DNA of 64,000 nucleotides, taken from Neonectria sp. B-13 (taxonomy: Eukaryota; Ascomycota; Sordariomycetes; Hypocreales; Nectriaceae). The position numbers were made by a program, and so were the translations under genes. The stretch spans positions 310,001 through 374,000 of the forward strand of contig NOKP01000032.1 in assembly GCA_002682825.1 (NCBI GenBank), in the 5' to 3' direction. The notes under the pieces are model-generated. The model saw only the letters and a list, made by a program, of their open reading frames with translations. It did no database searches and was not told where the DNA came from. Positions 10,352 to 20,012 of this stretch are shown piece by piece. How positions within the stretch are numbered: the stretch's first letter is position 1; every line of letters starts with the position of its first letter.

Positions 10352-11296
10352 CTAAGCATTAGACAATTGAATGAATATCATAACTGTGTTTAAGAAGAGA
10401 AAGAGTTGGATGACATACGAATGCGGCGCAATCCTCATGAAGTATGGCCAAAAGTCGCGATAAAATCGAAGCGGGCCTTCTCTCTGGATTACTTTGGACA
10501 GGCAGTCCCACGTCCCTTTGTACGCAGGTAAGCTGTCTGTGGACCGAACCATGGACTGATTCTGCAAGCGAGTCTTGACAAAATCAAACGGCAGGCTGAT
10601 GAAGGCACCGACGAACCCTGCGATTGCGGCGGCGAGCGTCGTCCGTTTCTGAGCAGACATGGATGAATACTTTTGTATTTGATGCTTTGACTCGGAAAAG
10701 AAGGCGAGTTGCCCAAAGTTTGTAGACACAGCCCGGACAATGGTCGGCGTCGAGCCTTTCCACAGAGCAAAGATCCCTTCTACCCGAGCGATACGCCCCA
10801 GCGCCACAAACACGTTCCGGTACTTGGTCCGCTGCTCTGCTGGCTTCAGACCATCAGCCTGCATGCGGATCAGGGCGACTTCTGTCGGGTTCCCGGCCAA
10901 CGCGGCGAGAGCACCGGCGCTTACCGCAGCGAGTGCTCGTCCACTGAATCCGAGCGTGGTTCCGGAGTCGCGTGCCCGTTGGTCTAGGGCCCGCTCGAAG
11001 CTGGAGAAGAGGCCGAGGCGCAGAGTGCCGTAGACTAACTGCCGAAGCAGGCCAGCGGAAAGGCCTTGGTAGAGGTTGGAGAAGCCGTCTTGTGTCATGG
11101 TTTTCTTTGCGATGGACCACGGTGATATGCTGATATTGGTTTTCTCCATCAACTGCATTCGCACTTTGATGGTATCGATTGGTTGAGTGCAGGTGGTGGC
11201 AATCATTCCTGAGCCACAGCCCACGATAAACGGGAAAAGGGCATGTAAACTCTGTCCTGGTCTGGTTGATTCGTCATTTAACACCGGTTTTGCCAT
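10352..11296 (-). CDS. Mitochondrial carrier, oxoglutarate/dicarboxylate type
   Basis: A 314-residue member of the mitochondrial carrier family (SLC25) with the three-fold repeat: QPIDTIKVRMQ near residues 38-48, NPTEVALIRMQ near 138, and LPFDFVKTRLQ near 238, each preceded and followed by hydrophobic helices. The middle-repeat TEVALIRMQ form is typical of the oxoglutarate/malate carrier branch. It would move a dicarboxylate or similar anion across the inner mitochondrial membrane. It is transcribed divergently from an acyl-CoA dehydrogenase with a mitochondrial presequence, across a 362-base gap holding two CCTCGG sites. That suggests it imports a pathway acid for matrix degradation, or exports a product. 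The last 20 codons could be altered by a possible short intron starting GTATGT, which I did not adopt because it would be only 35 nt. Confidence 0.9.
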   Translation of the reverse strand: MAKPVLNDESTRPGQSLHALFPFIVGCGSGMIATTCTQPIDTIKVRMQLMEKTNISISPWSIAKKTMTQDGFSNLYQGLSAGLLRQLVYGTLRLGLFSSFERALDQRARDSGTTLGFSGRALAAVSAGALAALAGNPTEVALIRMQADGLKPAEQRTKYRNVFVALGRIARVEGIFALWKGSTPTIVRAVSTNFGQLAFFSESKHQIQKYSSMSAQKRTTLAAAIAGFVGAFISLPFDFVKTRLQNQSMVRSTDSLPAYKGTWDCLSKVIQREGPLRFYRDFWPYFMRIAPHSYVIQLFLFLNTVMIFIQLSNA

Positions 11297-11423
11297 GGCT
11301 CAAAGCGTATGGTTGAGATCAGCTTACAGTTCAGCCAACAACGAGTTTCTCGAAAACGATTGTTCAGTAGCTTGTCTTACTATGAGCGGCGGTATACAGA
11401 AATCATGTTTACTTATGAGGTCG

Positions 11424-11448
11424 CCTCGGTGAACTTGGTAGCCTCGGC
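11424..11448. promoter_or_regulatory. Paired CCTCGG elements, carrier/ACAD bidirectional promoter
   Basis: CCTCGG occurs at 11424-11429 and again in GCCTCGGC at 11441-11448, two direct copies 18 bases apart, inside the 362-base gap between the divergently transcribed carrier (start 11296) and acyl-CoA dehydrogenase (start 11659). The hexamer matches the known FarA/FarB core site. A role in co-regulating both genes is inferred. Confidence 0.6.
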
Positions 11449-11658
11449 ATTGGGGGCGACGGGATGCCCCAAACAAAGAGCAAAAAGGAACGCTTGCCGT
11501 ATCAGTCACTTACAATAGAGCCAATGCTAACGGCTGGTCTTGAAGGAACCGGAGCCCGAGATCTATACACTAGCTAGATTATTCCATTCGTCTCTCGCAA
11601 GAAGACAGAATCAATCATTCTGCACGTTATTGATCCAACCATTTATTTTCGACGCAAC

Positions 11659-12936
11659 ATGCAGAGACTATACTTTTCGGTGACACGTCTCGCCAGGACT
11701 TCGCAATTTGCAAAGTGCCCACTGGGAATTCGAAGCATTCACGGCCGCGCCACGGACTACCTACCCACCAACCTCCCCGAGTGGACCGAGTCTCAGCGGT
11801 CAGTCCGCGAAGCCATCTCTAAGATATGCGCAAAATACCCAGACGAATACTGGCTGGAAAGAGACGACGAGCACAAGTTCCCCTGGGAATTGTACACCGA
11901 CCTCGCCTCAAACGGATGGCTCGGGATCTGCCTCCCCGAAGAGCACGGCGGCTCGGCGCTGGGCATCTCGGAAGCGGCGGTCATGCTGCAGACCATCTCC
12001 GAGTCTGGCGCCGGCATGAACGGAGCATCTTCGGTCCACATGAACATCTTCGGCTTGGAGCCTGTCGCCAAGTTCGGCTCGGCGGAGCAGAAGGACCGGT
12101 GGCTGGTGCCGCTCATCAAGGGAGAAGAGCGGGCGTGCTTTGGAGTTACGGAGCCCAACACCGGGCTGGACACGTTGCGGCTGCAGTCTTCAGCCAAGCG
12201 AGATGGGGATGACTACTCCTTGAGCGGGTCAAAGATCTTTATCTCGACTGCGCAAGTTGCAGAAAAGATTCTGATTCTCGTCCGGACTACTCCTCTAGAT
12301 CAAGTTGAGAAGCCCAGCGAAGGACTCTCGCTATTTTACACGGATCTGGATCGATCTGCCGTTCAGGTCACCGAGATCCCTAAAATGGGCCGCTCTGCAG
12401 TAGACACCAACATCCTTCGCTTTGACGGGTGGAAAGTCCCCGCCAGCGACCTCATCGGTCAAGAGGGCGACGGCTTCAAGATGATCATGCATGGAATGAA
12501 TGCAGAGCGGATCCTCGTGGGCGCAGAAGCTCTAGGCTTAGGCTTCGCGGCTCTCCGACGAGCCTGCAACTATGCCGACGAGCGCATTGTCTTCGGTCGG
12601 CCTATAGGCAAAAACCAGGGCATCCAACACCCACTGGCCGAGTGCTGGATGGAGCTGGAGAGTGCTCGGCTGATGATCTACTTGGCGGCGCGGTTGTACG
12701 ACGAGGGGTACTCGGATGGAGAGTATGCCAATGCCGGCAAGTATCTAGCTTCCGAGGCTGCATTCAAGACTGCGGAACGGGCCATCATGACACATGGCGG
12801 GATGGGATATGCGAAGGAGTATCACGTAGAGCGGTATTTGAGAGAGGCCACGTTGACGCGCATTGCGCCGGTTAGCGGGGAGATGATCAAAAACTACATT
12901 GGACAACGCGTTCTAGGACTTCCGAAGAGTTATTAA
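11659..12936 (+). CDS. Acyl-CoA dehydrogenase, branched-chain type, mitochondrial
   Basis: A 425-residue flavoprotein that would introduce an alpha,beta double bond into an acyl-CoA. After an Arg-rich presequence (about residues 1-32) come the all-helical N-terminal domain, the beta domain with CFGVTEPNTGLDT (about 160-172), and the C-terminal helical domain with the THGGMGY motif. The catalytic base position is informative. The site used in medium-chain enzymes (the Glu of YEGT) is occupied by IAPVSG and has no Glu there, while Glu283 in GMNAERILV aligns with the Glu of isovaleryl-CoA dehydrogenase (LDLERLV). That placement is known from isovaleryl- and long-chain enzymes, so a 3-methyl-branched substrate is plausible. 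It is intron-less and sits between the carrier and the CoA-transferase, a sensible transport-activate-dehydrogenate order. Confidence 0.93.
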   Translation: MQRLYFSVTRLARTSQFAKCPLGIRSIHGRATDYLPTNLPEWTESQRSVREAISKICAKYPDEYWLERDDEHKFPWELYTDLASNGWLGICLPEEHGGSALGISEAAVMLQTISESGAGMNGASSVHMNIFGLEPVAKFGSAEQKDRWLVPLIKGEERACFGVTEPNTGLDTLRLQSSAKRDGDDYSLSGSKIFISTAQVAEKILILVRTTPLDQVEKPSEGLSLFYTDLDRSAVQVTEIPKMGRSAVDTNILRFDGWKVPASDLIGQEGDGFKMIMHGMNAERILVGAEALGLGFAALRRACNYADERIVFGRPIGKNQGIQHPLAECWMELESARLMIYLAARLYDEGYSDGEYANAGKYLASEAAFKTAERAIMTHGGMGYAKEYHVERYLREATLTRIAPVSGEMIKNYIGQRVLGLPKSY

Positions 12937-13155
12937 GTTGATCATTAAGCGCTTGACGAACGAGTCGCAGCTCAGTGTACTTTCATTATAACGTCAAGGA
13001 ATGAGCCTATGGATCCTTCTAAACACGCTCTAGATTGGCACAAGATACTAAATAAAACAAACAATCGATGTTGAATGGGCAACTCTTGGAGTGCGGCCAC
13101 TGCCAGCCAGGTCTCCAGCCTATGACACAGTTGGCGGACAACTCGTTACTCAAGG

Positions 13156-13264
13156 GCCGAGGTTATGTCATGAATCGGAGCAGATACAAAATTATAGGCA
13201 GCATGGCCTCCTAACTTGCCGAGGTCAAGTACATGGTGATCAACTGGCTCATGCGTATCCGAGG
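13156..13264. promoter_or_regulatory. Three CCGAGG elements upstream of CoA-transferase
   Basis: GCCGAGG at 13156-13162 and 13218-13224, and CCGAGG at 13259-13264, lie in the 453-base gap between the ACAD stop (12936) and the CoA-transferase start (13390). All are in the same orientation. No other feature was seen in this gap; a 104-codon open frame overlapping it (13091-13405) shows nothing protein-like. Confidence 0.6.
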
Positions 13265-13389
13265 TTTGGAACTCGCTCTGTCGGACTGACTAGTGACCGA
13301 CTCCAAGGAAAACGAATAAAACCAGAGCTGACTCAACTGACTGGCTTTGAGGTCCCGTTTGTCAGACTTCAACCGCAAGACTTTACTAG

Positions 13390-14852
13390 ATGCTGGCCAT
13401 CATGAGGCGCTCGGTATATCGCGTCGGCCTGAAATCACGCCTGTGTGAGGGCGTATTCAGCCAGCCAGCGACGAGATACTCAACGAATGCGGCTAGTTCT
13501 CAGACCAAGGAGAATAAAGGGTCCTTGAAGGGACTGAGGATCTTGGACCTGTCTCGCGTTCTTGCAGTAGGAAATCCTGAAACAATTAAGTCATGATTGG
13601 TTTCTCGGCTAAGAGCTCTTTGAGGCGTTAGGCTCCATACTGTACACAGATACTGGCCGACTATGGTGCAGACGTCGTCAAGATCGAAGCAGTTGGTAAA
13701 GGGGTATGAGTCTACCATAACCATGCGAGGAAGCTATACTAACAGAGCTGTACGAGATAGGACGACACCAGATACTGGGTGATGAAAGGAGAGACCTCTA
13801 CATGGAGAAGCGCGGAAGGACCCATGTCTAACTACTTCTCCGCCGTCAACCGCAACAAGAGATCCGTTACTCTAGACTTGAAGCACCCGAAAGGAAAAGA
13901 AATGTTGCTGCTGATGGCAAAAAAGGCAGACGTCGTGGTCGAGAACTTCAAGCCCGGAACCATGGATCGTCTAGGAATTGGATACGACCAGCTCAAAGAG
14001 GTGAACCCAAGGCTGATTTACGCGAGCATTTCGGGCTATGGCACCACAGGACCGTACGCCAGCCGCGGCGGCTATGATCCCATCGCCGGAGCCGAAGCCG
14101 GCCTCTTGCACGTCACAGGCGAACGCGATGGCCCTCCGGTCCGTCCAGGCCTGGGAATCGTGGACATGGCGACAGGCTTGTACCTGCACGGGGCGATCCT
14201 GGCAGCGTTACATGCCCGCGGGCTCAGCGGGACGGGCCAACGGGTCGACGCGTCGCTGTTCGAGACGCAAATCAGCCTGTTGACCAACGTTGGCCTGTCG
14301 TGGCTGAACCTGGGCATCGAGGCGGAGCGCTGGGGGTGTCAGCATCCGAGCATCGCGCCGTACGATGCCTTCAAGACCAAGGATCTATATCTCGTCTGCG
14401 GGGCCACCAACGACGGCCAGTTTGCGGATCTGTGCAAGATTCTTGGGCTGGACGCGCTGCCGAGCGACGAGCGGTTCTCGACGAACCCGAAGCGGGTAGA
14501 GAATAGGGAGCTCCTAGGGCCCATGTTCAACACCGTGTTCCAGACCAAGACGACGGCCGAGTGGACGCAGCTATTCGAGGCGACGGGTCTGCCCTTTGCG
14601 CCAATCAACAACATGAAGCGGACCTTTTCGCATCCCCAAGCAAAGGCGCGAGACATGGTGGCGCAGATGCCGTTGGACGCTGCCAAGAGCGGTAGCATCA
14701 GGCTTATCGGGCCTGCCGTCAAGTTTAGTGAGACGGGGGCGAGTATCCGGAGCGAGCCGCCAAGCCTCGGGCAGCATACTGATGAGGTGCTTGCCGAGCT
14801 AGGGGTGGATGCGGCGGGGATTGAGTCGTTGAGAAAGCAGGGTGTCGTCTAG
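13390..14852 (+). CDS. Family III (CaiB/BaiF) CoA-transferase, SUGCT-like
   Basis: Three exons (13390-13566, 13632-13703, 13761-14852) join in phase to 446 residues. The junctions rebuild the family's N-terminal block [26 protein letters not shown] and then GDDTRYW. Introns are 65 and 57 nt; the second has a perfect TACTAAC branch point. Formyl-CoA-transferase-family enzymes move CoA between acids through an aspartyl-CoA anhydride; the catalytic Asp is expected to be Asp218 in GIVDMATGL. The region around ERDGPPVRPGLGIVDMATGLY resembles animal SUGCT (succinyl-CoA:glutarate/hydroxymethylglutarate CoA-transferase). The first 35 residues look like a mitochondrial presequence. In context it may activate a branched dicarboxylate with succinyl-CoA. 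Met5 is an alternative start. Confidence 0.92.
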
Positions 14853-14864
14853 TTGTAGTAATTA

Positions 14865-14948
14865 GCCTCGGCTTTCTCATTTTCAGTCGGTCACTTAACT
14901 TACTTGGGCAGCGGCTGTAGACTATAGTGTGATTGCCGAGGGCCGAGG
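14865..14948. promoter_or_regulatory. CCTCGG/CCGAGG cluster upstream of regulator 1
   Basis: GCCTCGGC at 14865-14872 and two back-to-back GCCGAGG copies at 14935-14941 and 14942-14948 lie just downstream of the CoA-transferase stop and about 440-520 bases upstream of the Zn2Cys6 gene start at 15383. This arrangement would allow the regulator to control itself. The remainder of the 530-base gap shows nothing else. Confidence 0.55.
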
Positions 14949-15382
14949 GTCCCGAAAGTGCCTGTAAATTGAGCTGCAAGTCCAAAACCATGCCAAAGCA
15001 GAAAACCGGAGCGTGATGATATAGTTCTAGCTACCATATGTGATAACTACCTTGATTTAAACTGGTTATTTTCCGGCTGTATTTAGGGTGCATGGATGGT
15101 TTGGTGGCTAATGATTCATGTTCCAACCAAAGGAGAACGCAGTCAGTGCCATCCTCACTGAACCGGGAGGAGCAGCACCTTGAACTATCACAACCCAGCA
15201 AGGAAGGATTGTAGACTAGCCCAAGGCGCGTTTGGGCATTTCCCCGTGGGGAAGCGGGGTTAGCTGCAACCCGCGGCCCCAATCCGTTGACAACTATCTA
15301 TTAGCCACAACCTGCCTGACCTCAACTCCCTTTAATATCCATGTTCCTACATAACCTAGTCCATCTGCTGTCTGTATCTACC

Positions 15383-17542
15383 ATGACATCCCCAGAAAAA
15401 CGCCCTGCTTCATCATGGGAAACTCCTAACGACCGCGCCAAGCGTCGCTCCCCCAAAGCCTGCCGCTCATGCCGCAGTCGAAAAGTCCGCTGCGACGTCG
15501 TCAGCCGTGGCGTCCCATGCACAAACTGCCGGCTCGACGGCGTGGACTGCGAAATAGCTGAATCCAATCGAGGGAGGAGGCCTAACGTTAATGCCGCGAG
15601 GGCCGGTGAGGGCGCCGATGCACAATCACAATCACAATCACCACCCGCGTTGCCTCCTATTCCCCAGAACCAGCTGGCGACTCCTCCACTGGGTGAAGGC
15701 ACCGGCGACTATCTCGTTTCTTTGTGTTTTGAAGGGGCAGTGCCAGACCAGCAGCGAGTCTCAGAGAAAGCCTCCGCTGAGCAGACTCATCACCTTCCCT
15801 CGTATGTCAAACCACTGCCTCGGCACATTACTTCCAGCGACATGGCCTATCTAGCGGACAAAGACGCCCTGAACATTCCGGACAGCGAGTTCCGCGACGA
15901 GCTGCTAAGAACATACGTCAACATCGTGCATCCCTTCATGCCCGCGCTAGATCTCCAAGACTTTCTCGTACCCATCATTCAAGGCAGCGACAGCAACAGC
16001 GACAGCAACAGCAACCCAGTCAGCCTGCTGCTCCTCCAGGCCGTCATGTTCGCCAGCGTCACCTTCGTCGATGGCTCGCTTCTACAAGCCCGAGGCTTCC
16101 CGAACCGTAAAGCCGCACGCAAGACCTTCTTCCGTCGTGTCCGTCTGCTCTATGGCCTGGATTGCGAACCTGATCGCGTCGTGCTGATCCAGTCTTTGCT
16201 GCTGATGACGTACTGGTACGACTGTCCCGATGACGAGAAGGATACCTGGCACTGGATGGGCATCGCGCTGTCTCTGGCTCAGGTCATCGGACTGCACCGC
16301 AACCCGGAGCATCTGAACATCAGGCCCCAGGAAAAGCGACTGAGGCGCCGGATCTGGTGGTCGTGCTTCATTCGAGACAGGTTGCTGGCCCTGGGAATAC
16401 GCCGCCCTGCAAGGATTCGCCATGACGAATACAACGTTCCCATGCTTTGCCTGGATGATTTCGACCTCGGCGCGCCTTCTCCTGCAGTCGGTAGCTTGCT
16501 CGGTGAGCCGGGCTTCACAGGGCAAGGTAGCGAGTTGCGCAAGGTCGTGGCCACCACGTGCATCGAGCTCACCAAGCTCTGCGTTTGCCTGGCGCATATC
16601 CTGCGCTCTCAGTACTCAGTCCTCGGCAATAATCCCATTCGCAGCGAGTACTTGATGAAGGTGGTGGTCCTTCCGGTGAGAACGGATCGCCAAGTTGAAG
16701 AGCTGGCCAAGTGTGACGAGGAGCTGAGGGATTGGTTTCAGGGCCGGGATGCAACATCTCGATACCAGGACACAGCCTCTAGACCAAGACTCGCGCACCC
16801 AGAGGCTGGTGACGGCGTCGTTCGACTGCACCAGGCTTTGCTCCACATGATCTACCTGACGTCTCTGGGCGCCTTACACAAGCCCCAGGTCTTCTGCTCC
16901 TCTTCAGAATCCAATAGTAGTGCCGCGAGCAGGGAGACGTCCAAAGTAAACATCACCGAAGCGGCCGTAGCCATGACCAAGCTAGCTTTCGACCTCCAAT
17001 CCGACAACCAGCTGCGCTTTCTCTCCACCAGCAGCGTCCCGGCCTTCCTGTCCGCCACGCTCATCCATCTGCTCGACGTCCGCTCGCCCGATGAAGCGGT
17101 GCGCAACGTGAGCATTGGCCGCTTCTATCAGGGCGTACAGGCGTTGCACCAGCTGCAGGACATGTATGCCTCGGCCGACTACGCCATTCGCTTTCTGGAG
17201 ACAGTGCTGAAGCGCATCGACGTCAATATTCCCATGCTGCCGTTTGGACTGCGCTCCAGTTGCGATGCTCCGGCTGAAGAAAACAGACATGCGCCTGGTC
17301 GCGTGTTGACGGCATATGCTACTCCATCAAGCTCCACAGAGCAATGTCCAAACGCTTCCCCGAGGAACAACGGCTTTCTGACCCAACAGCCCTGCCCTGC
17401 GCTAGATGCCTTAAACGACGGGGGTTCCTGGAACGAGATGGATACCCTTGTTTCGTCCCTGATTAACTGTGATGCCGATCCTAGCCTGTTGATGATGAAT
17501 AGCGACGTTACAACAGCGATAGGCTGGGGGATACCCGAGTAA
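15383..17542 (+). CDS. Zn2Cys6 transcription factor 1, CTF1-beta/FarB-like
   Basis: A 719-residue nuclear regulator in one exon. The Zn2Cys6 cluster lies near the N-terminus (CRSCRSRKVRC then PCTNCRLDGVDC, about residues 27-56 from the chosen start), followed by a Ser/Asn/Asp repeat and the fungal_trans domain. Blocks such as HPFMPALDLQDF, QSLLLMTYWYDCPDDEKDTWHW and RRRIWWSCFIRDR are typical of the cutinase transcription factor 1-beta/FarB group that governs fatty-acid and cutin use. I chose the second Met (ACCATGAC) rather than one 14 codons upstream. It sits between the CoA-transferase and HMG-CoA lyase genes, with CCTCGG sites on both sides. The hexamer is the known FarA/FarB core, so this protein is a good candidate to bind it; that pairing is inference. 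Confidence 0.88.
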   Translation: MTSPEKRPASSWETPNDRAKRRSPKACRSCRSRKVRCDVVSRGVPCTNCRLDGVDCEIAESNRGRRPNVNAARAGEGADAQSQSQSPPALPPIPQNQLATPPLGEGTGDYLVSLCFEGAVPDQQRVSEKASAEQTHHLPSYVKPLPRHITSSDMAYLADKDALNIPDSEFRDELLRTYVNIVHPFMPALDLQDFLVPIIQGSDSNSDSNSNPVSLLLLQAVMFASVTFVDGSLLQARGFPNRKAARKTFFRRVRLLYGLDCEPDRVVLIQSLLLMTYWYDCPDDEKDTWHWMGIALSLAQVIGLHRNPEHLNIRPQEKRLRRRIWWSCFIRDRLLALGIRRPARIRHDEYNVPMLCLDDFDLGAPSPAVGSLLGEPGFTGQGSELRKVVATTCIELTKLCVCLAHILRSQYSVLGNNPIRSEYLMKVVVLPVRTDRQVEELAKCDEELRDWFQGRDATSRYQDTASRPRLAHPEAGDGVVRLHQALLHMIYLTSLGALHKPQVFCSSSESNSSAASRETSKVNITEAAVAMTKLAFDLQSDNQLRFLSTSSVPAFLSATLIHLLDVRSPDEAVRNVSIGRFYQGVQALHQLQDMYASADYAIRFLETVLKRIDVNIPMLPFGLRSSCDAPAEENRHAPGRVLTAYATPSSSTEQCPNASPRNNGFLTQQPCPALDALNDGGSWNEMDTLVSSLINCDADPSLLMMNSDVTTAIGWGIPE

Positions 17543-17764
17543 CTAGACTTTAAAGCTCTGTTGATTTGGCCTCGAAGCCTTGTATCCAGTATATAGGTTA
17601 CAGTTTCTTAGCCCGAGGGCCGATGTACCGATGAATACCCTAGCTACCACGATCAAGCCTTCGGCGAATGACGCGTACCATAGTAGTACAATCATTCGCG
17701 AGGAGAGATTCATCCCCATCTTTTCGCTGTTGATAAAAATAAGGGCGCAAGTAATTAATACTTC

Positions 17765-17794
17765 GCCGAGGTTTTGCGTGTGGGTCGCCTCGGC
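17765..17794. promoter_or_regulatory. CCGAGG...CCTCGG pair upstream of HMGL-ECH fusion
   Basis: GCCGAGG at 17765-17771 and CCTCGGC at 17788-17794 form an everted pair about 100-130 bases before the start codon at 17896. The surrounding 353-base gap carries no gene. Confidence 0.65.
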
Positions 17795-17895
17795 TATGGC
17801 TGAGGGCTTTTGTTGTATACGAACAGGTTACCTAGCAATGAAAGCAGGAACATTCTCATTCTTGCCTTCACTTTGAAAGTGATGGGAATTCCGTC

Positions 17896-19888
17896 ATGAG
17901 TCCCCTCATGCTCCAACCATCGCTCTCGCCGCTGGCCAACCGGGCTGTCGTCAAGGGCATCGAGAATCACTTCCGCAACATCCGCTGTGCCCCGATACTC
18001 CAGCTTCGTCGCCCATCACACCGCTCCTACTCTACATCGCTAGGATCCAATAGAAGCGTCCGAATTGTCGAGGTCGGCCCGAGAGACGGCCTGCAAAACG
18101 TCAAGCAATGCATCCCCACAGCGACTAAGATCAGCCTGATTCAGAAGCTAGCCGGCACCGGGCTTCGTAACATCGAGGCAACGTCGTTTGTCTCGCCGAA
18201 ATGGGTGCCCCAGCTTGCGGACGGGGCTGAGATTATGAGCGAGGTGCTTTCTCTTGCCAGGCAGTATGATGATCATATCGAGTTTCCGGTGCTTGCGCCT
18301 AATGTCAAGGGGCTGCGCAATGCAGACAAAGCCGGCGCCAAGACAGCAGTCGTCTTCGCCTCCGTGACGGAATCGTTCAGCAAAGCCAATCAAAATTGCA
18401 ATGTTGAAGAAGCGCTGGGCCAGGCTGAAGCAGTGGCCAAGGAAGCCTTGGAACGGGGTATCAAGATTCGAGGGTCAGTTTGCAGTTGAACAACAAAAGC
18501 ATCATGTCCTGATTCTAATACCGTACTTCAGTGTCGTATCTTGCATCTTCTCGGATCCATTTTCTGGGCCCACCTCTCCCGAAGCTGTCTTGTCAGTCGT
18601 ACAACGACTCCTAGAAATGGGATGCTACGAAGTAGGCTTGGGAGACACTCTCGGTGTCGGCACCCCCAAGGATGTTCAAAACCTGCTGGAGGTCTTACTC
18701 AGGAAGATCCCCGCGGACAAGCTTGCTGGCCACTTCCACGACACGTACGGCCAGGGGATAGCAAACATTGTGCGAGCCTACGATATGGGCATTCGAACAT
18801 TCGACAGCAGCGTTGCCGGCTTGGGAGGATGTCCTTATGCTCCAGGTGCCAGTGGCAACGTGGCTACTGAGGATGTAGTCTATACCCTGGAGAATTCCGG
18901 CATTAATACCGGGGTGGATCTCGACAGACTGATCACTGTCGGTCAATGGATCTCCAAAGAGATTGGAATTCCGTACGGTAGCAGAGCTGGTGCAGCACTA
19001 GCCGCGAAGCAACTCCCAGCGGTACCTATTCCAAGGAGGTCCGCCAGATCATGGGAAACTATCAAGGACACGGGCGAGTACCGCGTTGCTCGGTCCGGGA
19101 CTGCCTTAAGGGTAACACTTACTCGGCCAAAGAACGGCAACGCATTGACAGATGCCATGCTAGAAGGACTGACCAGTCTGTTCACGGGGCTGGTAAACGA
19201 TCCGTCGGTATATCACGTTATTATAGCGTCTGAGGGCAAGTACTTCTGCACGGGGATGGATCTGAGCGGCGAAACCAACACGGTCGACATGAATTCCGAG
19301 TCGAGCTACTTTTCCAAAGTCGTCGGCCTGTACAATGCTATCGATCATGCTCCACAAACAACCATCGCCTTGGTAGGCGGGCCATGCTTCGGTGGCGGCG
19401 TAGGACTCACCTTTGTGTGCGACGTGCGCCTGGTATCAACGCTCGCCAGTTGGACTCTCAGCGAGATTAAACTTGGCATCAGTCCGGCCATCATTTCCAA
19501 ATACGTGGTGCGGGAGTGGGGAGTATCTACCGCACGGGAAGCCATGCTCTCGGGGAGGCAGGTTACCCCAGAAGAGCTTCTACGCCTTGGAGCTGTCCAT
19601 GGCATCACTAAGTATCACGAATCATTGGATGAGAAACTGGACGCGTATCTCGATCAGCTGGAAAAGTGCGCCCCTCGGTCAGGGGCGGTGAACAAGGAGC
19701 TCGTCAGGCTAGCCTGGTGTGATGCAGAGGGCGAGGCACAGGGGACACTGATTGAGGAAACTTTCGGGAACATGATGGCGCCTGGATCCGAAGGTGAGCA
19801 TGGGATCAAGCAGTTCCAGAAGAAGGTGAACAAAGCCAATTGGAAGGTATTCTGGGGGGACCAAAGCCCATTCGGTGCGAATAAGTAG
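17896..19888 (+). CDS. Fused HMG-CoA lyase / methylglutaconyl-CoA hydratase-like enzyme
   Basis: Two exons (17896-18473, 18532-19888; 58-nt intron) join in phase to 644 residues. Residues about 1-50 resemble a mitochondrial presequence. Residues about 54-350 are a complete HMG-CoA lyase: VEVGPRDGLQN with Arg63/Asp64, AGHFHDTYGQ with His260/His262, and GLGGCPYAPGASGN with Cys293 are the metal and catalytic residues. Residues about 375-630 are an enoyl-CoA hydratase fold with oxyanion-hole segments FCTGMDL and FGGGVGL. The first catalytic Glu of crotonases is Gly here (GGGVGL), while the second is kept (Glu504 in SEIKLGISPAIIS). That pattern, with the SPA.IS stretch, matches bacterial LiuC/AtuE-type methylglutaconyl-CoA hydratases. 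The two domains would catalyse consecutive steps. The fusion is read directly; bifunctionality is inferred. Confidence 0.93.
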
Positions 19889-20012
19889 GCACAATGGATT
19901 AAATTTAGCGTTAACCACGACCGAGTTGCAGCAATGATCTTCAGGGCTACCCATCTTTCCAATCCGCTATTCATCTCTCATCAGCGACTAAATGAGATGT
20001 CCAGTCCGGGGT

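Noticed and set aside
10381..10425. Possible 35-nt intron (GTATGT...CACAG) at the 3' end of the carrier gene
   Set aside because: It is shorter than the other introns here, and the read-through sequence better matches the carrier family's C-terminus.
10352..19888. Itaconate degradation cluster (CoA-transferase, hydratase, lyase, carrier)
   Set aside because: The lyase has full HMG-CoA lyase signatures and the hydratase is of methylglutaconyl type fused to it; an ACAD and acetoacetyl-CoA synthetase are not needed for itaconate. It cannot be fully excluded for the transferase alone.
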